This document shows, one piece after another, positions 25,204 to 34,341 of a DNA stretch of 53,879 nt. The stretch is taken from assembly GCA_944327195.1 (NCBI GenBank), contig CALVGV010000016.1, forward strand, positions 1-53,879, given 5' to 3'. The position numbers were made by a program, and so were the translations under genes. Each line of letters begins with the position of its first letter. Positions within the stretch are counted from its first letter, which is position 1. The stretch is from an uncultured Limosilactobacillus sp. (lineage in GTDB: Bacteria > Bacillota > Bacilli > Lactobacillales > Lactobacillaceae). The notes beneath the pieces were generated by a model. The model was not told where the DNA came from. It did not search any database and saw nothing but the letters and a program-made list of their open reading frames with translations.

Positions 25204-25242
25204 AAGGGTTGAGAAGAACCGCGGTTCTTCCCAACCTTTTTC
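25204..25242 (+). terminator. murC terminator
   Basis: AAGGGTTG-a-GAAGAACC pairs with GGTTCTTC-c-CAACCTTTTT around a four-base loop. Confidence 0.92.
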
Positions 25243-25312
25243 CGTTTCCAGGGGTGATTCCAGCGGCGGGTTGGGCCCGTTTTCTAACTTCCTTAAAATT
25301 GACGAGTTTTTC

Positions 25313-25341
25313 TTGAAGTCGGATGACAAGTTTGTTACAAT
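25313..25341 (+). promoter_or_regulatory. Promoter of the Bax-inhibitor-type gene
   Basis: TTGAAG (25313-25318), 17-base spacer, TACAAT (25336-25341), 49 bases before the TTG start. Confidence 0.75.
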
Positions 25342-25389
25342 TATTGTCACTAAACGTCAAAGTTAGTCAAACTCAAAGGAGGAACACAA

Positions 25390-26109
25390 TTGAACAACTT
25401 TTTCTCGCAAGAACCGCAACGGCGCGAGGTCAACACCGACGCGATTGGGTTGAACCGCTTCTTAACGCGGATGTACGGGAATATGGCCCTGGCGGTGTTG
25501 GTCTCGGCGCTGACGGCGTACCTGTCGATGACCACCTTCCGGGCGGTTGTCTTCTCGTTTTTCGCGGCCCACACCGGCATGGTCTGGTTGGTCTTACTCC
25601 TTCCGATCGCCCTCTCGATGGGGATTGGCTTTAGCGCCCAGCGCAACCCGGTCGGCAGCTTCATCATGCTGATGGCCACCGCGGTGATCTACGGCTTCGT
25701 CTTTGCCCTGATCGCCGGGGCCTACACCGGGGCCAACATCGCCGCCGCCTTCCTCTCCAGTGCGGTTATCTTCGTCTACCTGGCCATCTACGGGACGGTC
25801 ACCAAGCGCGACCTCTCCCGGGCCGGGAGCCAGGCGAGCGCGGCTCTGATTGCCCTGATCATTGCGATGGTCATTAACATGTTCCTGCAAAGCCCGGCAA
25901 TCACCTACATCTTCTCCTTCATCGCCGTGATCATCTTCGTGGTGCTGACGGCCTGGGACGCCCAGAAGATGAAGAACATCTACCTGCAATACGGGGATCA
26001 AGTCTCGGCGAGCGGCTTGGCCGTCATGGGGGCCCTCCAGCTCTACCTTGACTTCATCAACCTCTTCATTCAATTGCTGCAAATCTTCGGCATGTCGAGC
26101 CGGGACTAA
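25390..26109 (+). CDS. Bax inhibitor-1/YccA-family membrane protein
   Basis: A 239-residue inner-membrane protein with seven hydrophobic helices. The last pair carries AWDAQKMK, which contains the conserved Asp of the TMBIM di-aspartyl pH sensor, and an LYLDFINLF segment typical of the family. Bacterial members (YetJ) are calcium-leak channels; YccA binds FtsH. The role here is not known. Start is TTG 25390 with AAAGGAGGA upstream. Confidence 0.9.
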   Translation: MNNFFSQEPQRREVNTDAIGLNRFLTRMYGNMALAVLVSALTAYLSMTTFRAVVFSFFAAHTGMVWLVLLLPIALSMGIGFSAQRNPVGSFIMLMATAVIYGFVFALIAGAYTGANIAAAFLSSAVIFVYLAIYGTVTKRDLSRAGSQASAALIALIIAMVINMFLQSPAITYIFSFIAVIIFVVLTAWDAQKMKNIYLQYGDQVSASGLAVMGALQLYLDFINLFIQLLQIFGMSSRD

Positions 26110-26116
26110 GCATTCA

Positions 26117-26148
26117 GGGTTGGGTCAGTGTGACCCGGCCCTTTTTTT
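26117..26148 (+). terminator. Terminator before polA
   Basis: GGGTTGGGTC and GACCCGGCCC pair with two wobbles, then seven T. A TACAAT box (26151-26156) follows within 3 bases, so the polA promoter probably overlaps this structure. Confidence 0.85.
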
Positions 26149-26227
26149 GATACAATGGAAGCTGATTGAAACAGGAATCGTGACGTGAACTGCGAGCGCG
26201 ATCGCAAATTGGAAAGGGAACAGGGAA

Positions 26228-28894
26228 ATGACCAAGAAATTATTGTTAGTTGACGGCAACAGCATCGTCTTTCGGGCCTTCTTTGCCATGCACACCCAGC
26301 TCGACCGCTTCACCAACGCCGACGGCCTTCACACGGCGGCGATCTACGGCTTTAAGCTGATGCTCGACCACATCCTAGCCGACTTCACCCCCGACTACGC
26401 CCTGGTGGCCTTCGATGCCGGCAAGACCACCTTCCGCACCAAGAAGTACGCCGACTACAAGGCCGGCCGGGCCAAGACGCCGAGCGAGCTGAGCGAGCAG
26501 TTTCCCTACGTTCGCCAACTGGTGACGGCCAGCGGGATGACCGCTTACGAGCTGAAGGACTACGAGGCCGATGACATCATCGGCACCCTGGCCAAGCAGG
26601 GGGATGCCGCCGGCTTTGACACCCTGGTGGTTTCCGGCGACCGCGACCTGACCCAGCTGGCCACCGCCCACACCACGGTGGCGGTCACCAAGAAGGGGGT
26701 CACCCAGACCGAGCACTATACCCCGGCCACGATGATGGAAAAGCTCGGCGTCACCCCGGAGCAGTTCATTGACGTCAAGGCCCTGATGGGTGATAGCTCC
26801 GACAACTACCCCGGGGTCACCAAGATCGGCGAAAAGACGGCCCTCAACCTGATCAAGGAGTACGGCTCGCTCGACGGCCTCTACGCCCAGGTTGACCAGA
26901 TGAAGGCAAGCAAGCGCAAGGAGAACCTGATCAAGGAAAAGGAGATCGCCTACAAGTGCCAGGACCTGGCGCGGATCCGCCGCGACGCCCCGCTGACGGT
27001 TGGCCTAAAAGACATCGCCTACGCCGGTCCCCAGGAGGCGGCCCTGGTGGACCTCTACCAAACGCTGAACTTCAAGTCCTTCCTGGACAAGATGGCGGTT
27101 GACCCGGCCGGGGAGGAAGTCGGGGGCGAGGAGGAGATTCCCTTCATCCCCCTGACCCAGGAGAACCTAGCCGAAGTGGCCGCCCTCAAGGCCCCGCTGA
27201 CCCTCCATATTGAGCAGTCGGACCCCAACTACCACTTGGCCGCGGTGGAGGGCTTTGCCCTCGGGGCGGCCGGCAAGTGGTACGTCTCCACCGACCCCAG
27301 CCTCCTGCAGGCTGATCCGCTTAAATCCCTGCTCGAGGACCCGGCGGTCGAAATTGACCTCTTCAACGCCAAGGCCCACCTGGTGATGCTCCACCGGCTG
27401 GGAATTGACTTGACCGGGATCGGCTTCGACCTCCTGCTGGCCTCCTACCTGCTCGACCCGACCCTCAACTTCAACGACGTCGGCGAACTGGCCCAGGCCC
27501 GCGACTACCACCAGGTCGCCCTCGACGAGGAGGTCTACGGCAAGGGGGCCAAGCGGGAAATCCCGGCCGACGCCACCATTCTTGGTCACCACCTGGCGGC
27601 AAAGGTCGCCGCGGTGGCCGCCCTCAAGGAACCACTGGTGGCCGAGCTGAAGCAAAACGAGCAGTGGCCGCTCTACACCGAGATCGAGCGCCCGCTCAGC
27701 GCCGTTTTGGCCCAGATGGAGATCAACGGGATCGCCGTCAACGCCCAGACCCTGGAGGGGATGGGCAGCAAGCTGACCGAGCGGCTGGCCGAGCTCGAGC
27801 AGAGCATCTACCAGCTGGCCGGCGAGGAGTTCAACATCAACTCGACCAAGCAACTGGGGGTAATCCTCTTTGAAAAGCTGGGCCTCAAGCCGCTCAAGAA
27901 GACCAAGACCGGCTACTCAACCTCGGTGGCCGTGTTGGAGAAGCTGACCGGCGACCACCCGATCATCGAGCAGATCCTGGCCTACCGGCAGATTTCCAAG
28001 CTCCAGTCGACCTACATCAAGGGGCTCTTGAAGGTCATTCACTCTGACGGCAAGATCCACACCCGCTACCTGCAAACCCTGACCGTCACCGGCCGCCTCT
28101 CCTCGGTCGACCCGAACCTGCAAAACATCCCGGCCCGCTTGGAAGAGGGGCGGCGGATCCGCCAGGCCTTCGTGCCGAGCGAGGAGGGCTGGCAGATCTT
28201 CTCGGCCGACTACTCGCAAATCGAACTGCGGGTCCTCGCCCACGTCACCGGCGATAAGAACCTCCAGCAGGACTTCATCGACGGCGAGGACATCCACGCT
28301 GCCACCGCCCGGCGGATCTTCCACCTCTTGCCCGACGAGGAGGTCGACCCCAACATGCGGCGCCAGGCCAAGGCGGTCAACTTCGGGATCGTTTACGGGA
28401 TTTCCGACTACGGGCTGGCGCAAAACATCCACGTCACCCGCAAGCAGGCCAAGGAGTTCATCCAGTCCTACTTCGCCGAGTTCCCGGGGGTGGAAAAGTA
28501 TATCCACGAGATTGTTGCCACCGCCCGCAAGCAGGGCTTCGTTGAAACCCTGACCCACCGGCGGCGCTACCTGCCAGACATCAACGCCAAGGGCTTCAAC
28601 CAGCGCTCCTTTGCCGAGCGGACGGCGATGAACACCCCAATCCAGGGGAGCGCGGCCGACATCATCAAGACGGCGATGATCCGGATGCCGCAGGCCCTGA
28701 AGGAAGCCGGCCTCAAGGCGCGGATGCTTCTGCAAATCCACGACGAACTGGTCTTTGAGGCACCAAAGGAAGAGGTGGCCCAACTGGCGAAGGTGGTGGC
28801 CAAGGTGATGGACTCGGCCATGGACCTGGCGGTGCCGCTCAAGGTCGAGGAAAAGGCCGGCGCTACCTGGTACGATCTGAAGAAGCTGGACTAG
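26228..28894 (+). CDS. polA: DNA polymerase I
   Basis: Repair and Okazaki-fragment polymerase, 888 residues. The N-terminal 5'-3' nuclease is intact (LLVDGNSIVFRAFFA, YEADDIIGT, SGDRDLTQL, GDSSDNYPG). In the middle domain the proofreading acids are changed. LHIEQ stands where DTET is expected, and KAHL where the second Asp should be, so 3'-5' exonuclease is almost surely lost, as in many Bacillota. Polymerase motif A (DYSQIELR), motif B (RRQAKAVNFGIVYG) and motif C (QIHDEL) are intact. Leads the polA-mutM-coaE repair group. Confidence 0.96.
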   Translation: MTKKLLLVDGNSIVFRAFFAMHTQLDRFTNADGLHTAAIYGFKLMLDHILADFTPDYALVAFDAGKTTFRTKKYADYKAGRAKTPSELSEQFPYVRQLVTASGMTAYELKDYEADDIIGTLAKQGDAAGFDTLVVSGDRDLTQLATAHTTVAVTKKGVTQTEHYTPATMMEKLGVTPEQFIDVKALMGDSSDNYPGVTKIGEKTALNLIKEYGSLDGLYAQVDQMKASKRKENLIKEKEIAYKCQDLARIRRDAPLTVGLKDIAYAGPQEAALVDLYQTLNFKSFLDKMAVDPAGEEVGGEEEIPFIPLTQENLAEVAALKAPLTLHIEQSDPNYHLAAVEGFALGAAGKWYVSTDPSLLQADPLKSLLEDPAVEIDLFNAKAHLVMLHRLGIDLTGIGFDLLLASYLLDPTLNFNDVGELAQARDYHQVALDEEVYGKGAKREIPADATILGHHLAAKVAAVAALKEPLVAELKQNEQWPLYTEIERPLSAVLAQMEINGIAVNAQTLEGMGSKLTERLAELEQSIYQLAGEEFNINSTKQLGVILFEKLGLKPLKKTKTGYSTSVAVLEKLTGDHPIIEQILAYRQISKLQSTYIKGLLKVIHSDGKIHTRYLQTLTVTGRLSSVDPNLQNIPARLEEGRRIRQAFVPSEEGWQIFSADYSQIELRVLAHVTGDKNLQQDFIDGEDIHAATARRIFHLLPDEEVDPNMRRQAKAVNFGIVYGISDYGLAQNIHVTRKQAKEFIQSYFAEFPGVEKYIHEIVATARKQGFVETLTHRRRYLPDINAKGFNQRSFAERTAMNTPIQGSAADIIKTAMIRMPQALKEAGLKARMLLQIHDELVFEAPKEEVAQLAKVVAKVMDSAMDLAVPLKVEEKAGATWYDLKKLD

Positions 28895-28903
28895 GCACCT
28901 AGC

Positions 28904-28932
28904 TTGTTTGATGCCCGGCAAGTGATTATAAT
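28904..28932 (+). promoter_or_regulatory. mutM promoter
   Basis: TTGTTT (28904-28909), 17-base spacer, TATAAT (28927-28932), just after the polA stop. A GGGGCG/CGCCCC hairpin (28945-28960) lies in the leader and has no T-run. Confidence 0.7.
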
Positions 28933-28985
28933 GGTTCTAAGTTAGGGGCGGAGGCGCCCCAAATCTAGGAAAAGTGAGTGATCGT

Positions 28986-29819
28986 ATGCCCGAATTACCA
29001 GAAGTCGAAACGGTCCGCCGGGGGCTGATGCGGATTGCCGCCGGCCGCCAAATCAACGGGATCGATATTTTCTACCCCAAGATGATCGAAAACCCGGTCG
29101 AGGAGTTTAAGGAAAACCTGATTGGCCAACGGATTGAACGGGTGGACCGGCGGGGGAAGTACCTCCTCTTCCGCTTCACTAACGACCTGACGATGATTTC
29201 CCATTTGCGGATGGAGGGGAGCTACTTCAACCAGCCAACCGGGACGACAATCGACAAGCACGTCCACGTTCTCTTTCACTTTACCGACGGCACCGACCTC
29301 GGCTACCGCGACACCCGCAAGTTTGGCCGGATGCACCTGGTCAAGACCGGCACCGAGATGACGGTTGGCGGCCTCAAGAAGATCGGCCCCGAGCCGACCG
29401 AGGAGGACCTGACCTTTGCCTACCTGAAGGGGATCATGAACAAGTCGCGTAGCAAGCTCAAGCCCTTCTTGCTCAACCAGTCTCACGTCGCCGGTCTCGG
29501 CAACATCTACGCCGATGAGGTCCTCTGGGAAACCCGCCTCAACCCCGAGCAACTGACCAACACGGTGACCGACGAGCAGATCAGGCAGCTGCGGGAAAAC
29601 ATCATCCACGAGCTGGCCCGGGCCACCAGGCACCACGGGACGACCGTCCACACCTTCAAGAACGCCTTCGGGGATGCCGGTGAGTTCCAAAACGAGCTCG
29701 ACTGCTACGGCCGCGCCGGCGAGGCCTGCCCGCGCTGCGGCACCAAGCTGGTCAAGATCAAGGTCGCCCAGCGGGGGACGACCTTCTGCCCCCACTGCCA
29801 GGGGCTGGCGGACCAATGA
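28986..29819 (+). CDS. mutM: Formamidopyrimidine-DNA glycosylase
   Basis: Removes 8-oxoguanine and formamidopyrimidines and nicks the site. ATG 28986 is the start because the nucleophile must be the proline at position 2, in MPELPEVE. The 277-residue product has GRRGKYLLF-type and SHLRMEG segments, NIYADEVL (helix-two-turn-helix), and the C-terminal zinc finger CPRCG...CPHC. Ribosome site is weak. The ATGA at 29816 joins it to coaE. Confidence 0.95.
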   Translation: MPELPEVETVRRGLMRIAAGRQINGIDIFYPKMIENPVEEFKENLIGQRIERVDRRGKYLLFRFTNDLTMISHLRMEGSYFNQPTGTTIDKHVHVLFHFTDGTDLGYRDTRKFGRMHLVKTGTEMTVGGLKKIGPEPTEEDLTFAYLKGIMNKSRSKLKPFLLNQSHVAGLGNIYADEVLWETRLNPEQLTNTVTDEQIRQLRENIIHELARATRHHGTTVHTFKNAFGDAGEFQNELDCYGRAGEACPRCGTKLVKIKVAQRGTTFCPHCQGLADQ

Positions 29820-30427
29820 CGCTGATCCTGGGGCTAACCGGCGGGATCGCCAGCGGTAAGTCGACCGTCTCCCGCTTCTTGGCCGCCAGGGGGGCGGTGG
29901 TCGAAGACGGCGACCTGGTGGCCCGCCGCCTGGTGCGGCCCCACTCCGCCGGCTTGGCCCGCCTGGTGGCCGTCTTTGGCTCCGGGATCCTTGACGACCG
30001 GGGCCAGCTGAAGCGGGCGGAACTGGGCCGGCAAGTCTTCGGCAACCCGGTTGCCGAGGCCAAGCTCAACGCCGCCCTCAGCCCGCTGATCCACCGGGAG
30101 ATCCTCTTCGACCTCCACCAAGCCCGCCTGGCCAGGGTTCCGCTGGTGGTCCTGGACCTCCCCCTCTTGTACGAGGGCGGCTACCAAGACCAGTGCGACG
30201 CGGTGATGGTGGTCACCGTCAGTCCGGCCACCCAGCTGGCCCGCCTGATGGCCCGCAACGGCTACGACCGGGAGACGGCAAAGCGGCGGATCGCTGCCCA
30301 GTGGCCGCTGGCCAAGAAGGCCGCCCTGGCCGACGTGGTGATTGACAACGAGGGCTCCCGGGCGGCCACCGAGGCCCAGGTCCTGACCTGGTTGGCCCGC
30401 TGGTGGCGACGCCGGTCAAGTAAATAG
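29816..30427 (+). CDS. coaE: Dephospho-CoA kinase
   Basis: Final step of coenzyme A synthesis. The P-loop is GLTGGIASGKST near residues 6-17. EDGDLVARRL replaces the more usual DAD motif, and DLPLLYEGG binds substrate. 203 residues, normal length. Overlaps mutM by four bases (ATGA). No terminator is obvious after it; a 349-base stretch without an intact gene follows. Confidence 0.94.
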   Translation: MTLILGLTGGIASGKSTVSRFLAARGAVVEDGDLVARRLVRPHSAGLARLVAVFGSGILDDRGQLKRAELGRQVFGNPVAEAKLNAALSPLIHREILFDLHQARLARVPLVVLDLPLLYEGGYQDQCDAVMVVTVSPATQLARLMARNGYDRETAKRRIAAQWPLAKKAALADVVIDNEGSRAATEAQVLTWLARWWRRRSSK

Positions 30428-30462
30428 GGACTACCGTTCGCTTCTGCGTGGGTAATTCCGCT

Positions 30463-30601
30463 GGTACTTAGCGAGGGAATGATGAAGATGGAGGATACCA
30501 AGAGCACTCTGGCCGACTTGTTTGCCAACTACGATTCTACTCAACCCTACCCCAACGAGATCGTGGACAAGGGCGGGGCAATCGGCGAAGAATTAGCTTA
30601 G
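30463..30601 (+). pseudogene. Relic of a MazE/PemI-type antitoxin (C-terminal part)
   Basis: An open frame, closed by a TAG at 30425-30427 upstream and at 30599-30601, encodes an L-V-L-S-E-G stretch, then K-S-T-L-A-D-L-F-A-N-Y-D, then G-G-A-I-G-E-E-L at the end. That order resembles the end of an AbrB-type MazE antitoxin and its toxin-binding tail (LxDLFxxYD ... GxxxGxEx). The DNA-binding N-terminus is missing. ATG codons at 30479, 30482 and 30488 could still start a 37-40 residue peptide. The gap 30428-30776 holds this relic, the stub after it, and nothing else I can name. Confidence 0.5.
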
Positions 30602-30640
30602 ATGAGCGATGGTTTCGGCCACCGCTTTTTCGTTCTTTAA
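30602..30640 (+). pseudogene. Possible start of a lost MazF toxin gene
   Basis: An ATG on the base after the antitoxin-like stop opens a 12-codon frame (MSDGF...) that stops at TAA 30638-30640. A toxin start directly behind mazE is the normal layout, and short openings such as this are common for MazF. With 12 codons the identity is very uncertain. Confidence 0.25.
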
Positions 30641-30776
30641 TAAAATTGAGGCCATGTTGACGAAAAATCGCTTCCAGCGCCCGCCATTATCGCGGTTTGG
30701 CGGAAAAATGCTGGAAATGAACGAAATGAAAAGAGTATAATAAATTAATTAAGAAGATTTACAGGAGGTGGGAGCG

Positions 30777-31256
30777 ATGATTTGCCCACATTGTCATCAC
30801 AATGGTTCCCGGGTGGTCGACAGTCGCCCCAGCGAGGATGGGACCTTCATTCGACGGCGGCGGGAGTGTGTTCACTGTGGCTTTCGCTTTACGACCTTTG
30901 AACGCTACGAGGAAACCCCCTTGCTGGTAATCAAGAAGGATGGCACCCGCCAGGAATTCAGCCGGCAAAAGATCCTAAACGGCCTGGTCCGTTCGGCCGA
31001 AAAGCGGCCGGTCAGCATGGAGAAGCTGACCGACATCGCCGCCAACGTCGAGGCCAAGGTCCGCCGGTTGGGGGAAAACGAGGTCTCCAGCCAGGTGATC
31101 GGCGAATTCGTGATGAACGAACTGCAGGAGGTCGACCAGATCGCCTACATCCGCTTTGCCAGCGTCTACCGCCAGTTCAAGGACGTTGACGCCTTCATGA
31201 ACGAGCTGGAAAGCCTGGTTGGCAAACACCACCCGGGGCAGGCCAGCCATGACTAA
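30777..31256 (+). CDS. nrdR: Transcriptional repressor NrdR
   Basis: ATP/dATP-sensing repressor of ribonucleotide reductase genes. The 159-residue product has an N-terminal zinc ribbon (CPHC and CVHC), the RRRRECVHC basic segment that binds NrdR boxes, and the ATP-cone domain (about 46-136). ATG 30777 is set by GGAGGTGGGAG upstream; a TATAAT box lies at 30736. It heads nrdR-dnaB-dnaI, and its end overlaps dnaB. Confidence 0.95.
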   Translation: MICPHCHHNGSRVVDSRPSEDGTFIRRRRECVHCGFRFTTFERYEETPLLVIKKDGTRQEFSRQKILNGLVRSAEKRPVSMEKLTDIAANVEAKVRRLGENEVSSQVIGEFVMNELQEVDQIAYIRFASVYRQFKDVDAFMNELESLVGKHHPGQASHD

Positions 31257-32643
31257 GCGGGCCCCGCTGACCCCGCAGACCGGCTACCTGGTTGCCGCCG
31301 CCCTTGACTACCGCGACCTGCCGGCGGCCACCTTTTTGGCCTTCTACCAGCCCCTCCTCGGGGCGGCCGCCCTCAACCTGCTGGCGGCGCTGAAGAGCCA
31401 ACTGGCCCCGCAACCCTTGTTGGTCAACCGCCAGCGGGTCAGCACCCTCCTGGTGCAACTCAACTGCGGCCTGCCGGACCTGACCCGGGCCCTGGAACGG
31501 CTGGAGGGGCTTGATTTGGTCAAGACTTTTCAGCAAACCGGCGACACCGGGGTAACCCTGGTTCTGGAACTCCAGTCCCCACTGGCCCCGGCGGCCTTCT
31601 TGGAAGACGACCTGCTGGCGGTGCTCTTGCTCCAGCAAGTCGGGGCCGACCGCTTCGACCAGCTGGCCGGCCTGGCGCGCCAGTACGTCTTTGACACCAG
31701 CCAGTTGACCCAGGTCAGCCGTGACTTCTTTTCGGTCTTCACCCCGGATGAAACCCCGCGGCCGGCCGAGGACCAGGCCATCCAAAAGGCCCGCAAGAGC
31801 CTGCCGCGGCCGGTTCACCAGGAGCGGGCGGTGGCGGACGGCGACTTTGACTTCGCCTTCTTCCTTCGCCAGGCCGACAGCCTGGGGGTGGCGGAGGCGC
31901 AGTTGCGCCCCGCCCACGACCTGGTGATTGCCGAGCACCAGCTCTACGGGGCCGACGAGTTTCAGTTGGCGACCCTGGCCGCCCAGGCGACCGACCTGGC
32001 CAGCAACCGCTTTGACCGCCAGCGCTTTGAACAGCTGGTGGCGGCCGCCTACCGCCAGCCCGCCAGCGTTGCTAACCAGCCGGCGGGGGACGAGGAGACC
32101 GCCGGGATGACGGGGCCGATGCGCCAGTTGGTGGCGGTGGCCACCAAGACGCCGGTGATTGCCTTCTTGAACCAACTCAAGCAGCAGGCCGGCGGCTTTG
32201 CCACCCCCAACGAGCAACGGACCCTGACCTCGATCGCCACCAACAGCGACCTGCCGCCGGCGGCGATCAACATCCTCGCCTGGTACCTGCTGGCCGAGCA
32301 GGGGATGGACAACCTCAGTGCCGGCCTGGCCAACTCGATCGCCTCCAGCTGGCAGGCGGCCGGGGTTGATTCGGCCACGGCGGCCCTTCGCCAGATCGAA
32401 CGCCACCAGCAAAAGCAGGCCGCCCGCCTCAAGCAGGGCTCGACCGCGGGCAAGCACCGCTACTCGCGCAAGCCGGTCATCAAGGAAAAGCTGCCCGACT
32501 GGGCCAAGCAGGGGGCTAAGAAGGCGCCAACGGCAGTCAGCGCCGAGAGCACGGCCAAGGCCAAGCGCCTCTTGGCGGAATTGAAGCAACAGGACAAGGA
32601 AGAACAAGAAAGGGAAGGGGGGAAGCACCGTGGAAGCAATTAA
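31249..32643 (+). CDS. dnaB: Replication initiation/membrane attachment protein DnaB
   Basis: Bacillus-type DnaB, which with DnaD and DnaI loads the replicative helicase DnaC at oriC and at restart sites; it is not the E. coli helicase. 464 residues: N-terminal winged-helix part ([14 protein letters not shown]), and C-terminal DDBH2-type region with NILAWYLL. The tail is Lys/Glu-rich. I use ATG 31249; a TTG at 31219 is in frame but less likely. It overlaps nrdR by 8 bases and dnaI by 14. Confidence 0.88.
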   Translation: MTKRAPLTPQTGYLVAAALDYRDLPAATFLAFYQPLLGAAALNLLAALKSQLAPQPLLVNRQRVSTLLVQLNCGLPDLTRALERLEGLDLVKTFQQTGDTGVTLVLELQSPLAPAAFLEDDLLAVLLLQQVGADRFDQLAGLARQYVFDTSQLTQVSRDFFSVFTPDETPRPAEDQAIQKARKSLPRPVHQERAVADGDFDFAFFLRQADSLGVAEAQLRPAHDLVIAEHQLYGADEFQLATLAAQATDLASNRFDRQRFEQLVAAAYRQPASVANQPAGDEETAGMTGPMRQLVAVATKTPVIAFLNQLKQQAGGFATPNEQRTLTSIATNSDLPPAAINILAWYLLAEQGMDNLSAGLANSIASSWQAAGVDSATAALRQIERHQQKQAARLKQGSTAGKHRYSRKPVIKEKLPDWAKQGAKKAPTAVSAESTAKAKRLLAELKQQDKEEQEREGGKHRGSN

Positions 32644-33571
32644 CGAAACGATCGCCAACCAGCTCGGCAAGGGGCCAGGGGCGGAGCAGTACCGCAAGCT
32701 GATGCAGACCGTCCTGGCGGATTCGGAGGTCCAGGCCTTCTTGAACGACCACCAGGAGGAGCTGGATGCGGCCGGGATCCAGCGCGGGGCCGCCAAGCTT
32801 TACGAGTACGTTCACGAACGCGAGCTGGTGGCGGCCGGCAAGGCCAGCGTTGCCCCCGGTTACGTGCCGCGGCTGGTGGTTTCCGCCGGCCAGATTGACG
32901 TGGCCTACGTACCGACCAGTCAGTTGCAAGAGGCGCGCGCCCGCGCCGCCCGCGACCGGCGGATCACCACCGTCAGCATGCCGAAGTTCATCCGCCAGGC
33001 AACCTTCGACAACTTCTACACCGAGGGATCAGCGGCCTCGGAAAGCCGCAACGAGGCCCTGGCGCGGGCGGTGATGTTTGCCAAGAACTATTCGCCAACC
33101 GCGACCGCCTTTCAACCGGGCCTGTATTTGACCGGCTCCTTTGGGGTCGGCAAGACCTACTTGCTCGGCGCCCTGGCCAACTACCTGGCCGATCACGGTC
33201 ACCCGACCACCCTGGTGCACTTCCCCTCCTTTGCCGTCAAGATGAAGAGCTCGATCGGCAAGAACACCACCGACCAGGAGCGCGACAAAATCAAGCAGGT
33301 GCCGATTCTGATGCTCGACGACATCGGCGCCGACGCCCTCTCGGCCTGGATTCGCGACGAGGTGCTCGGCGTGATTCTCGAGTACCGGATGCAAGAGGAG
33401 TTGCCGACCTTCTTTTCCTCCAACTTCACCATGGACCAGCTGACCGCCCACCTGGCCGTCGACAGCCAGGGAAATGAGGAGCCGCTCAAGGCCCAGCGGA
33501 TCATGGAACGGATTCGCTTCCTCTCCCGCGAGGTGGTGGTTAGCGGGGAGAACCTCCGCCACCGCCAGTAA
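32630..33571 (+). CDS. dnaI: Primosomal helicase loader DnaI
   Basis: AAA+ ATPase that places the replicative helicase on DNA. 313 residues with an N-terminal helicase-binding domain, then Walker A GSFGVGKT near residue 170, Walker B ILMLDDIG near 225 and the sensor FSSNF. The start is GTG 32630 behind AAGGGGGGA. Overlaps dnaB; a terminator that also carries the infC promoter follows. Confidence 0.92.
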   Translation: MEAINETIANQLGKGPGAEQYRKLMQTVLADSEVQAFLNDHQEELDAAGIQRGAAKLYEYVHERELVAAGKASVAPGYVPRLVVSAGQIDVAYVPTSQLQEARARAARDRRITTVSMPKFIRQATFDNFYTEGSAASESRNEALARAVMFAKNYSPTATAFQPGLYLTGSFGVGKTYLLGALANYLADHGHPTTLVHFPSFAVKMKSSIGKNTTDQERDKIKQVPILMLDDIGADALSAWIRDEVLGVILEYRMQEELPTFFSSNFTMDQLTAHLAVDSQGNEEPLKAQRIMERIRFLSREVVVSGENLRHRQ

Positions 33572-33577
33572 GAAAGA

Positions 33578-33616
33578 AAAAGGAGCCGTGCCCCTTGACA
33601 GGACGAGGCTCCTTTT
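33578..33616 (+). terminator. dnaI terminator
   Basis: AAAAGGAGCC (33578-33587) pairs with GGCTCCTTTT (33607-33616). The infC promoter lies inside it. Confidence 0.8.
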
Positions 33617-33623
33617 GTATTAT
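33595..33623 (+). promoter_or_regulatory. Promoter of infC-rpmI-rplT
   Basis: Perfect TTGACA (33595-33600), 17-base spacer, TATTAT (33618-33623). The -35 and most of the spacer are the loop and 3' arm of the dnaI terminator. Confidence 0.85.
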
Positions 33624-33629
33624 AGTTAG

Positions 33630-33797
33630 CGTTGAAAGAAAAAAGCAGAAGCACCCGCTTCTCGCCTTGGTGACCAGAGTTACCGGGCTGACGAGTTGAA
33701 GTACAATGACTCTTTTGGGGTCATTTTGCGGCGGGGTCTGGTTGGATCCCGCTTTTTTGCTTGATCTTTCCACTAAATTAATCGGAGGTGTGTTGCC
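33630..33797 (+). promoter_or_regulatory. Attenuating leader of the infC operon (L20-leader type)
   Basis: About 170 bases of leader with several stem-loops, including TGACTC/GGGTCA around 33707-33723. The last is a terminator hairpin, GCGGGGTC (33731-33738) with GATCCCGC (33745-33752) and six T. In Bacilli this position holds the L20-binding leader that shuts down the operon when L20 is in excess. Detailed match to that RNA family was not tested. Confidence 0.7.
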
Positions 33798-34322
33798 ATA
33801 GCTCAAGGAATGATTGTCAACAACGGTATTCGGGCGCGGGAAGTTCGCTTGATCGACCAAAACGGGAATCAACTCGGTGTCAAGAGCCGGGATGAGGCCC
33901 TGCGGATGGCCGAAGCAGCTGACCTCGACCTCGTCTTGGTAGCGCCGAAAGCGCGGCCAGCGGTTGCCCGCATTATGGACTACGGGAAGTACCGGTTTGA
34001 GTTGCAAAAGAAGGAACGGGAAGCCCGGAAGAACCAAAAGACGGTCGCGGTCAAGGAAATCCGCCTGAGCCCAACGATTGATACGAACGACTTCAACGTT
34101 AAGCTTGGTCGGGTGCGCAAGTTCATCGAAAAGGGTGACAAGGTGCGCGTTTCCCTCCGCTTCCGTGGTCGGGCGATCACGCACAAGGATATCGGTCGGG
34201 ACATGATTGAGAAGATGGCGGAAGAAACCAAGGACATCGCCACGGTTGTGCAACGGCCAAAGATGGAAGGACGGAGCATGTTCTTAACGCTTGCTCCGCT
34301 CAACGACAAGGCAAAAAAATAA
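33798..34322 (+). CDS. infC: Translation initiation factor IF-3
   Basis: Binds the 30S subunit and rejects non-canonical starts. The protein is 174 residues. NNGIRAREVRLIDQNGNQLG, AVARIMDYGKYRFE and EIRLSPTIDTNDF are conserved. The best start is ATA at 33798, 7 bases after GGAGGTG. The first ATG (33810) is four codons in and lies 20 bases from the ribosome site. Rare AUU/AUA-type starts of infC are known to make IF-3 repress its own translation. Confidence 0.93.
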   Translation: MAQGMIVNNGIRAREVRLIDQNGNQLGVKSRDEALRMAEAADLDLVLVAPKARPAVARIMDYGKYRFELQKKEREARKNQKTVAVKEIRLSPTIDTNDFNVKLGRVRKFIEKGDKVRVSLRFRGRAITHKDIGRDMIEKMAEETKDIATVVQRPKMEGRSMFLTLAPLNDKAKK

Positions 34323-34341
34323 AAGAAGGTAGGAATTCATT

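Noticed and set aside
23524..25350. Very long minus-strand open frame across ytpR-murC, and similar ones at 4596-5837, 31195-32796 and 42359-43879
   Set aside because: They mirror real genes on the plus strand; the high GC removes stop codons. Their proteins are low-complexity (G/V/R/H/Q-rich) and lack family motifs and ribosome sites.
28945..28960. GGGGCG/CGCCCC hairpin as polA terminator
   Set aside because: No T-run; it lies after the mutM promoter and so belongs to the mutM leader.
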